A stretch of 64,000 nt of DNA, taken from IMG/VR virus record IMGVR_UViG_3300042356_000177, positions 1 to 64,000 of that record, one strand, 5' to 3'. The notes below the pieces were generated by a model. The model made no database searches and was not told where the DNA came from. It saw nothing but the letters and a program-made list of their open reading frames with translations. A program made the position numbers and the translations under genes. Shown piece after piece: positions 30,401 through 38,300 of this stretch. Within the stretch, counting starts at the first letter, position 1; every line of letters starts with the position of its first letter. The DNA comes from a virus.

Positions 30401-32380
30401 CTCTGAGAAAGTAATCTTTCCAATGTTTTCCGTTACATCTTCCTCTTCTGTTGTATCCTTTTCAGCAGTCTTTGTAATCTTACCTTTCACTGCCGGTGCT
30501 TCTTCTTCCTTCTCTTCTATCTCTATATCAGAAAGAACATCAGTTGGAATAGCATAACTCAAATAAGCATTGCGGGCTTGTATATATGGAGCAGACTCTT
30601 GAGTGTATAGAATTTTAATAAAGGGTTTAATAAAAGTAAAGTAGTCAACTTCTTTTGTTGTTATCTTATCTCCATTAATCTCATAGTCTATGAAATCTTT
30701 ATTTACATAGTCTGAAGAGTAATTTAAAGGTGCACTGAATGTATCTCTTGTTCCTTTAATCTGTTCCTTAAGAGCTTCTCTTAGTATTTCATCTGAACCT
30801 TCTTCTTCAAGATCTAGATACATACCGTTTATACTAATCTCTAAAGTTTCTATACCATCAATTATAGGAAGATTTATATAGACTGGAGTGACCTTATATC
30901 CCGCTCCTAATGTAGGATTTGGTCCTAAGAATATCTTAGCAAAGTCTCTTCTTTGTTTTGCACTTAATGTCTTACCTCCTTTAAGCTTGGCATCTGTAAA
31001 AAGTACATTCACAATCTTATCAATAAGATCTTCAGGCATGTTTGCTCTTTGCAGATATACACGGTCAGAAGGATTCCCATTCTTTAAAGTAATGTAAGTC
31101 AAACCCGCACCTTCACCCTTGATATTATCTGTATGCATTTCACCTATGTCTTCTGACTTAATTGAAGTCTCTGACATATCTATAAATTTAGCCTCAACAA
31201 TACCAAAGGTTCCTCCTGTAATAGGTAGTAGTATAGGTTCACCTGTACGGCTTAGAGTTTTTTCTCTAAGAAGATAGAGATCATTCACTTCCTTTTCTAT
31301 TCTTTCTTCTTGCCTTTTTACTATATAGTCATACTGAGATTGAGTAAATTCAATACCTTTAGCTTCAGCGTCTGCTTTGGCCCTGTCAGCAATCTCTTTA
31401 GGAGACACAAGTACTGTGGCATAATTATCTTTGTTAGTTAACAGAAGCTTTCCTGTTTTCTTATCTACAGTAACTTTTCTAAATCCTTGAAGTACTGGTC
31501 TTCCTCCTGACTCTTGGTCAGTAATATTACCCTCTTCATCAAAGTAAAGTATATTACCTTCAGTATCAGACATTACAGCATTAACACCCTCAGCATGTAA
31601 TCTTCTAAAGGGAACACCATTAATAATCTTATTCTCAGCATAGTTCTTTTGAGTAGAGTCATCAAAGTATTGGATGTCAATATCCTCACTTGGAATAGCT
31701 TGAATCATTATAGGAATACCACGGTAAAGTACTTCATCACCTTTTGATGTACCGCTTTGTACAGCAGCAACAATCTCACGGATAACTTTATAAGCCATCA
31801 CTTGAGACTCATCAATTATAGCATTTCTCTCTTCATCTGTAGCACCTTCTGGATTGATAGGAATAAACTCTTGACCAGTAAGTGTCCATGCAGATATAGG
31901 TTTTCTTCTACCAGTTGCGGCACTCCACATCAATACTTCATTAATGATCATGGCAATGTCATTAATAACCTTCATACGACCTTTAGCCATATTGGAAACC
32001 TTGATGGCAGCCTCTACATATTTCTTAGATACCTTAGCTGTTGTAAGAAATTTGGATACTGTATTGGTATCTTCAAAATCCTTAGACATCTGCATGATAT
32101 CCATATGGGACTCCTTTAATTTACGAGTCTTAAGAATATAACTTTTAACATCCTCTCTTAAAGCTACCTGTAGATAGATATCAGGAACAGCTTGTATAGT
32201 AAGTATTGTTTTCTGTACTGAATCTGGGTCAGAAGTGTCTACCATATCATCATAAAGATCTTTCATGTATGATGATATGTCAAAAGCAGGGACAGACGGG
32301 TTGTCCATTCCTACTTTTAATTCCTCATAGATATCAGTATATATATTGAGTACCTGCTTTTCAGTTATTTTACAAGCCAT
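21473..32380 (-). CDS. Virion RNA polymerase of crAss-like type, giant multidomain (3,635 aa)
   Basis: DNA-dependent RNA polymerase thought to be packaged and injected to transcribe early genes. The key evidence is SGADFDIDKL: DFDID at residues 2,559-2,563 (bases 24692-24706) is the metal-binding catalytic motif of the crAss-like virion polymerase, related to QDE-1-type two-barrel enzymes. Extra regions can be seen. Residues about 775-815 (VITTGQTGIEEAATKAAARL, then APKDWW) look like the cpYpsA/SLOG nucleotide-binding pattern. HEAWH at 967-971 is zincin-like. The end (about 3,540-3,600; IAFPKTGFGDV, then LYEEFGYVNPG) resembles a domain often found with that SLOG pattern. At 3,635 residues it is longer than the roughly 2,200-residue phi14:2 enzyme. 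It overlaps the 2,650-residue gene by 11 bases. Confidence 0.85.
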   Translation of the reverse strand: MACKITEKQVLNIYTDIYEELKVGMDNPSVPAFDISSYMKDLYDDMVDTSDPDSVQKTILTIQAVPDIYLQVALREDVKSYILKTRKLKESHMDIMQMSKDFEDTNTVSKFLTTAKVSKKYVEAAIKVSNMAKGRMKVINDIAMIINEVLMWSAATGRRKPISAWTLTGQEFIPINPEGATDEERNAIIDESQVMAYKVIREIVAAVQSGTSKGDEVLYRGIPIMIQAIPSEDIDIQYFDDSTQKNYAENKIINGVPFRRLHAEGVNAVMSDTEGNILYFDEEGNITDQESGGRPVLQGFRKVTVDKKTGKLLLTNKDNYATVLVSPKEIADRAKADAEAKGIEFTQSQYDYIVKRQEERIEKEVNDLYLLREKTLSRTGEPILLPITGGTFGIVEAKFIDMSETSIKSEDIGEMHTDNIKGEGAGLTYITLKNGNPSDRVYLQRANMPEDLIDKIVNVLFTDAKLKGGKTLSAKQRRDFAKIFLGPNPTLGAGYKVTPVYINLPIIDGIETLEISINGMYLDLEEEGSDEILREALKEQIKGTRDTFSAPLNYSSDYVNKDFIDYEINGDKITTKEVDYFTFIKPFIKILYTQESAPYIQARNAYLSYAIPTDVLSDIEIEEKEEEAPAVKGKITKTAEKDTTEEEDVTENIGKITFSEHKTAGYAPVKQAVIAMADLVLAFNPANVTGGSNTVTQNAVDSTGKPYFPQTFSKRGGKLELTPAAINNLVIQINASPGGVLTITGGDITALKGYTQDVLDNFMYNTLKAVVESSNLKLEITNVITTGQTGIEEAATKAAARLGLETKVVAPKDWWTKEMSKPVNKFAKGKKAAPDRRSKETKFKARFKTKATPSKTAAKTVAKTKEVLSEEDRKILSESAINFSGFNRSMSVASFFDKYFVTEADKKRADNWWSNSPLSTAKDKEGNLLIPVTVITEILNSDAFATWSRAGITLNQADGGTSVDLYHEAWHAFSQLYLSIDEKTALYEAMRKSPKWANAEFIDIEEAIAEDFRDFMLGKTKPKGIIGRIFDRIARAIRLLFGKLTKRDLTRPRDIAEVKGYFDALYKGDINHLTPAIENVMPEFNVLNRSKAIEVIKSESKNYSPFTIDDSKRAVDAMDSIMADVFLDYNAYFKTTAGVSRILNDGLNREKTYAKILERLILKRDIAQRELKELASENRQSDTPDLDTQAVLSDNVLLLSKMVDNFGDIDISLKGKEKKGLVAYHINNTRFNVLKDTYVEVDEDEAAIDSVGQIIPSTEGNTKSSKELASEDTLMLISSIFKVDKNKDGTFTRVQDKLGFDILESKDIMWNKLARTLAGSLTDEEIYVKLMEYSKNYPEFNQLMEMLHNPLSSESYKSTAEFNTTTRFWQDFKKPRIPYVQLNITKRQVASLEEGIPDKTEFSSSIVNANFDVYAVFKVWSANFQLADPSPNNFITKDKLSNILDIDLIISEFSKGDKFDFKRSFEFLEALGITLDRTSAEISAMMEKSGFAKVYGVDYIFSLLKMINKAAKSDDLKKVAAAKEFSRNPIKYLMDGLPEDLRESAENAEDVRTRLRELAEINIKFSDNYANFSVLSPERNRVWEHFLDSTLTRTMGALNKAKSFKYLIDEDEQEFDVDGDFRHMRWLRDSNNPHIKHSVNMNSIFYMDPMNSKFGERRRVSDEGFNELEVINVAGTQVLEEGSLTPEDGVSTSSADATTKFLQEMNTMLLRGVQEFMRHASKSMAQGIRARKVDTANFDNPGKETDYLYVDIADFRPARRGEGELEAFDIIKGYVAGELERIQRFKANLKDDSITDTELQMKNWAGYNRKVRKKDGTIVMAGEVFTAFDDVLTEDTKEMLYDIDGDLLEALDENDDLYQALKNDVDNYFDKQTKINLDVLSKARYVDPALTEVATQEGLTRKQVDEILIKAYTYNSWIHNYESVILTYGDLAQYNHEKEEFHKRNAGMTAPGRGFRADQRARDYINSSLFPRLYAQKKGYNIRNYDGRIHTAIIKEKTLNSIMYDEYKETLYQDILTRLKDNKTIKNKKDYAKKLSETEAKAYLGMEEGDGQGHVTLESYRMLKTLEGNWTDEQEELYKRIVNGDKLSVEDIIEYFPPYKLQYFGNIDTKGLSVTSFHKFSLAPLIPSVTGSAKLSALHDKMMKDNVDYVVFQSGSKVGHIAPDGKGDTIFDENGDLIKDSKFTVNKVFSEFLKNQTELNSTYKEKSIFSTQLRKLILEGLYERGVIQSTDETQITSDKVKRYIDNVFEYTNILKVELLEKIGYDEKTVDGKLVYTPRDKKSTEKLAELIRQELERDDTLGDHLIEGFIDVTEDGSLRNDLSLHPEAPKIEKLLLSVINKKIIKQKVKGEPLVQVSAAMYEGVFGSPIADLTNATEAQKKKYKGSNFLPTYHRKIIDLDALYKNASKESLKAALKTKERIQEEQSAYWTPTHQQALRDEIQYLKDVIAGRKPKVTTTTDGTTAAMKVMVALQGDFNYLLNLEHNDGEEIGTIDRLNEMIKEDSWLDKGTNRQAVTMAAVRIPVQGLNSMEFMEVYHFLPPEAGNIIIPPSEIVAKSGADFDIDKLTTFMPNISEDGTVKGRLLKKGKTKEESIQILKDAVAEARKNKESHTEIIKAQKAALENELIEDIKNILELPQNYPSLIRPNGTYILKPIADELAQYVMEYDPYKNMSSDSPNYKNVDENGVKTVKKVISPTRVLESGYNIYKHESNEIGKKTLGLGAIENTFNVIMNSLDAKMPATYLQGKSKTPRKMELLLRHHTTINKDGDEVISIASRYDVDNVHKVADLFSQSINGWVDVEKDAWIFFIQGNYELASTTLYLIKAGVPVKEAIFFVSQPLVREYVKEQRQGNSTFAEPLGKKSDSKSNVKKDAAYRVMKKAFDTPITSDKYYAQRRALSDKYFGEKDRNFNEAEMLELIKNSQVRQGKIEAEFFDKNGRMPLEAELEKLVKKAQTAANKIKYSGLSQLMFLHFLEIEQQIEGLTKLKINSNPDTKTDSTGADVELTESARKDLEDDTKIDQDLRTALRYDSVTSAMYNNDLILALLQPLMPLRYHPNLSEWIVTNLKMFKSNVDNTFGSGKIAQMIGTFRNDLVSMLLQNALRKFNLGPAYKGYNTSTKIPVNLVDNLKFGAYVKKNDQGQDTLYIDEMQLRQDFEYGLWKEGSEFEGSYEDRGLYALDSSYFKSNGTTNIAEYYAFVAEREYLRSIYSTEEISKTAEFNSELRGIKITKPELDKVAQARYAYEKILAMKALDNTYNPHKMFKDPENAYAVKFKELMQRDEEVYGGKLKKEYPVLSRLMLDTNSTESVFNLYLNEKDFTNSLSNLYNKNFADLANPGVVKVADPEENKLISDFFSRMPLMSLMQTGLNKTKMNFNNVVPLELYTDLMRDQGDMFMDILDDEEKVDTLLNRFFNLFINQNNMLNSEKSRFKELFFVNDLENIPRPKEARKKKEPRSNYIKATNTPNLYIYLDSEEEYKEMVAKHPDIVFVANSPRALMTDKTKIFEGQSRLSKIDESMTILFPTSNLALNDNFTGVKSKAFFAVKGLFEDAIEEIQHDLSRGVKIAFPKTGFGDVRLMPKELFVYLSKRLYEEFGYVNPGSTMYAEVVEMIAEEQGISDAEIEFNFDEENNPFKCKI

Positions 32381-35300
32381 CTTGAGAACCTTTTAATTTA
32401 CATTTTTTATTTTCCTCTGCCATCTGAGCTCTACGTTCTTCTCTAGTCATTTTACTAGTTTCCCCAATGGCATTATTTATCACAGTCTCATCATTAAGTA
32501 CATCAGCAATTGTTTCTGGCGTCTCTTGTGCTGACTCTTCAGTTTCATCAGTAATATCAACATCTCCTTGCTCTTCATCCATGTTTTCACTGTACATTTT
32601 GTAGTTCTTTTGTAAAGTTTTCAATGAGACTACCTTTTCCTCTTCTGAACCTAGAGGTACTATAGTGTACTCTCCTTCATTGATGTTAGTTACCTCTACT
32701 ATCTCTGTAAATTTACCTCTTTTACCTATAAGATAAGTACCCACTTCAATAGTATTTTTCTCAATTTTGGCCCCTAATTCAAGCTTACGTTTATCACGTA
32801 GTTCAGTAAGTATATTAGGATCTCCTATTGATATTAGTCCATCTTGAATTTGAGTTAAGAAATCTGCATAGATCTCATCAATTGTTTCAGCTGTAGCATT
32901 CTCAAATGCTTCTTCTATGTCTACAATACTGATGCCTTCATTCTCTTCATCTAGTATGTCATTTAACTCTTGAGTAGTCTTACCTGTTAGTCCACGTGTT
33001 ACAGCTTTCTTAAGATCATCTACATCTTTGGCTTTTCTTCCTGGTGCAGCTTTTGCTCCAGGAACTTCCCCTGGTTGTCTTCTGATAGCGTCCTGAATAA
33101 TAGATTCATCTTCATTTTCTTGTAACTCTCTTTGGAGCTCTTTGGTTTCTGCTGGCTGTTGCTTCTTGACTTTTCCATTCTGAGTGTATTCTAGGTTCTT
33201 AATATAATTTAACACAATTCCCAATTGAGCAACACCCTTTTCTATTGGTGTTGTAAGTTTTGATTCTGCTGCATATTGTATTTTCAATGTTTCAAATGCT
33301 TCTTTAGCCTTTTGAACATAAGCTGTGAATCTATCTGTGTCTTCTCTCTTCAAAGATGATGGGTCAGAGATAAGCATGTCAAACTTCTCAGGATATCCTT
33401 CATCAAGGATATCATTCATAGCTTGTAGTACTTCACCTTCTAGTAGTTTCATCTTTTCAAGATCAGCATCTTCCTCATCTTTACCTTTAGAATTGTCAAA
33501 TGTACTTGACATACTTTGTAAAGCTTGAATAAGATTCTTATCTCTTGTGTTTACATCTTTGTTAGTATCCTGCAGATCATCTCTTCTACCATTAAGAAGC
33601 TCAATCTTATTTCTAAGACCCATTGCTTTGGTTATCAATGGAGTCATTTGAATGTTTTCAGGATCTGTTTTTGCAAGCTTGTCTGCTTGTTTTTCTAACT
33701 TAGCAAGGTCTTTTTCAAGATCATTAATTTGTTTAGAAATATCAGAAAGAGCTTTATCATTAACTCTATAAGTTAAAGACTTAACTCCACCCTTAGTGTT
33801 TCTAGAAATTCTATAAGGGACACCGTTTATTAGGGCTTCTGTTTTACCTTCATTGACAAACTCAATTTCATAGATCTGACCAGCTACTACTGGGTCACCA
33901 AAGACATCACTACCCTTAACTCTAACAGTTGATACACCTCCATCATTAAGAGTCTGATCACTATTAGCATTGATAGGGTATACACTATTTTCTGTTTCAA
34001 CAGCAAAGTCACCACCTTGATGCGGGAAAGTAACTAGTGAACCAAGTATACCATTAAAGAGTACTTGCTTACCTACATTGTCTTTGAGCAATGCTGACTT
34101 AGGTTTGTACTCTACAATATCAGTAGGCTCTTGTTCTTCCTCTTCAGTCTCCCCTAAAGCGGCTAGTTCTTGTCCCCCAACAGTTATTTCTAGGTCCAAA
34201 TCTGGATAACTGACTTTTATGTCTATTCCTGATTTTCCATTTTTACCAACTTTTACTTCATATACTCTTATTTCTGTGGCTCCTTCAAGATTTTCTAAAT
34301 GATCTTGGTCAGTTATAGCATATTCTTCTATAAATTCAGCAGGTGTCATTATCCTACCTCCTTTAGTAATTCTTTTTCCATCAGGAGAAAACTCAGAATA
34401 TTTAGTAACTTTTAATTCATCTTTTTCAGTAGTTTCTCCTTTATAAGTGGTACCTCTAGCATTTGTTCCTTCAGCCCTTCTAGCTTCTATGTCTACTGCA
34501 GCATCAGTAGTTGTCTTTTTCTTTTTACTTTTCTTTGTTTTAGCTGTACCTTCACCACCTTCAGCAGGTGCCATAGTCTTAAGTGGTAGATAGTTGTTTA
34601 CTTCTTCTACTGGCTCAAGTTCAATAAGCATTGTTTCTTTATCAGCAATTGGTGGTAGCTTAAGTGACTTGATATAACCATCCTCTCCATCTAGTACTAC
34701 TTCAAATGGTAGTAGGAAGATACCTTCAGGCATCTCTCCTGACATATTGTTAAAGGCATTCCTATAGAAGGTCTGTTGAATACTATAGTCTGGTCTCTTA
34801 CTATATCTATCTTGAGAACCTTTAGCTGTATACTTATCAGTATTGAAAACAACTTCAACATCTCTTGATTCATTAGGACCATCAATTGTAACCAATCCAG
34901 TAACCACACCTCTTTTTGAAGCTCCGTAAGTTTCTTTAATAGTAATACCCTCTATTCCATCCATTCTTTCATCAGCATCCTCAAAGCTATCAAATCCTGT
35001 TTTCTTCCAGTCAATAATATCTTTGCTGATAGAGATGCCTTTACTGTCAGTTCCTTTAGCAAGTAAGTCTACCTCAGTATCTGCTTTAGGATTAAAGTTT
35101 TTCCAACGATTTGTAGTACCCGTCTTCATGTCAATGATAATAAACTTACCATCAACCTTGAATCCAAGTAAGTCCATCTCACCTACAATACCACGTTTTT
35201 TACCATCTTTAGTCACATAGTCTTTATCAAAGACAAGCATGTTCTCAGAAATGACAACCATGTTGTTATCACGTATCTGATTAGCAAAGCGGTTTAAGAT

Positions 35301-38300
35301 ATCTAATAAAGACTTGAATGCTTCAGGAGACATGTTAGCAGGTTTAGTAATTTTCTCACCCATGAAAAAATCACGTCCAAGTTTATCTACTGTTGTTCCT
35401 GCTATTGCACTACCTATATTAGCTAATTCATTTATAGCAGCTTTGATATTGGCGGTTGTAAACTCTTTACCAGTGGCTTTTTTCTTACCTTTTTGTACAG
35501 GAATAAATACTTCTCTAAGCATTTGCAACTTCTTCTCACTACCAAATCTGTCAATTGTTTTTTGCTTATAGTAGTTCTGCAGTAAGTCCGTAAGCTTAGT
35601 AACTTTTTGCTCTAGAGTTTTTTCATCACCATCTTTAATATATAAATCCAGTTCAGTAAGCAAACTATCAATTGGACTAGATTGAATTCTACCAGTTTGT
35701 TTATTTACTATAGGCTTCATTCCATTATAAAGATACTCTTCATAGTCAGGATTAATCTCTTTAAGAACTTCATAAAGCTCTTGAGTTACTCTTGCAGCAT
35801 ATTCACCATCTTCATAGTCAATACCTTCTAATCTTCTACCTATTGTATTACCTGCACTGTCTCTATAAACAGTGACTTCACCCTGACGGTCAAGTACATT
35901 TCTCTTAAGAACCTGAGCAACTCTTTCAGCTTCTGGTTTAATAGGAGTAATGGATCTTCTAAAGGCTAAGTAACCTCTGAGGTTTTTAAGGTCTTCAATT
36001 GCAAAAGCTACTTCTTTTTTTGTAAGTGTTACCTCTTTGTTTGTTTTAGGGTCAGTCCTTGTTTTCTTATTTACAAGTATTTGAAGAGCATCTACATCTA
36101 TTTGAAGTTGTTCAAATGTGGACTCAGAAAGTTCTTCTGGTGTACGCTTGTTCATTCTAAGAGTAGGAGCCTCTTCAAGAATAAACTCTACTTCTTCTTC
36201 AGCACCTATTTGAGAATTAGCATATTCTTTTACTACAGCTTGAGCTTCAGGAGTCTTTAACCAATTCTCTCTGATTTTTGCTTTAGTAGCTGCATCTTCA
36301 CCAGCATACTTTCTCTTTTTAGCATAGGTATCAAACAAAGGTTGCAGTTCATCTTGTAGTTCTTTAGGAAGACTGTCCCATGGTGTGTCTACTGTAATAG
36401 CAGGCTTAGCTGGTTGACCAGTTCTAGCATCAGTTACAGAGGTAGCTTTAGCACCTTTCTCTTTGTACTTCTCAAGAATTTCTGCAAAGATCTTTTCATA
36501 GTCTGCATTGATCTTAGCTACAATCTCTTGATACTCTATATAAACTGGTTGTTCTTTAATTACTATATCTTCTGTAGTATCTCCTTCTGGTGTAGTTTCA
36601 CCAATCTCATCCTGAATAGCTTTGATTTCTTTAGCTAATAGAGTGCTTGCTACATAACGTCCATAGTATGCAGTATAGAAATTGTTCTTTTCTTGTACAT
36701 CACCAGACTTAGTCTTCTCATCAAAGAATTCTTGTGGAGTTTCTTTATTGTATTCTTTGGCTTTTTTCTTTCCAGCTCTGTCTTTGGAAAGAGCTAGTAC
36801 GTTTATGTTGTATACTTCTAATAGCTCAAGATCTTTAAGTTCTGTTGCTATAGTTTCTAACAGATTGTCTATGTCTTCATCTGTTTTTACAGCATTGTCA
36901 TCTAAGCGTTCCTTTAAGTTAGTAAGAGTATCAAGTCTTTCTTGTAATTCAGGTGATACTTCAGGTGTAGCTTCATCCTTTTTAAGGGCCGCATATTCTG
37001 CTTCTGTATAACCAATAGCTGCTTTAAGCTTATCATCATAGTCAACCTTAGCTTTAGCTAGTTTACCAGCTTTCTCTTCTTCAGCTTTATCTAACTCTTC
37101 TTTGAGTTGTTCATCTACAGTAGCTTTGTTTCCGGCAGGTTTTCTAGATTGGATATCTGCTAGCTTCAAGAATAACTCAGCATACTGCTGATACATCACA
37201 CTTCCTTGTTTGACTACTCTCTTATTTACAACATCTTCAAACTGAGTGGGAAGGTTTGTTTTGTCTTCTATCCAGTCTGCAAACTCATTAAGGTCTACAT
37301 AGATGCCTTTATCCGCTAATGCTTGTAATAGGTCATTGTATTCTTTCTGCTCTATGGTGTTATTCACCATGTCTTTGAAATACTCAGTCTTATTGTTATA
37401 CATCTCAGTCATCCAGGAAAGATTTCTGTTGACATGTATAGCAAATTCTACAGGATCTTGAAGTACATTGATGTATTTTACCAATGCTTGATTCTCATGA
37501 TCTAACTTATGCAAGTCAATCAACTGAGTTATTGCATAGTCAATACCATCTATCTCTCCTTCTTCCTGAAGTTTATTCATGAGTTTTGTAAACTCTACAT
37601 TGGAACCAGATAGATTAAGTAAGTACTGTGTAGTTACTTCTTTTAGGTCATTAATCAAATCAGTTGCAAGTACATCAAACTCTTCTTCAAATCTTTTTAC
37701 TGACTCAACCCGAGCTTGGTCTTCAGGTAGACCACTATCCATTAGCTCTTGCTTACGCATTTGAATTCCTTGCTTTTCAATTACAGTAATCTGTACAGCG
37801 CTAAGGGCTTTTTGGAAATTAGTAAGGTCTTCAAGTTGTTGCTTCTTCTGGTTTAGTTCTTTAGATGCTTTATCTCCGCTACCCTCAAGTACTTTAATTT
37901 CACTCTGAAGCAACTCAAACTCATTTGCTAAACGTTGCTTGTCAAGCAATGGCATGATTGCAGAAGTAGGTATATTGGAGAACTGACTAATCTGTCCAAA
38001 AGTATCTGTGATAGCTGCAATTCTTTCTAGGTTTCTGTCAAATGACTCTCCCATGAATAATTGAGCATTAACACCCACTTCCCAAGCACTATGTAATAAG
38101 GCAGCTTTGTTATAGTCATCAGAGTCTTTGTCAAATAGATTAAGATCTATAGGGTTCTTTCCTAGTTTTTTATTAATATAATTGTAGCGTCTCTCCATTC
38201 TCTTGGCTCTACCTACAATAGTATCTACACGTTGAATAGCTTTTACACCTTCTCCATCTGCAAGACCAAGTGCATCTTCTACATCTTTCGGAGCCATCTG

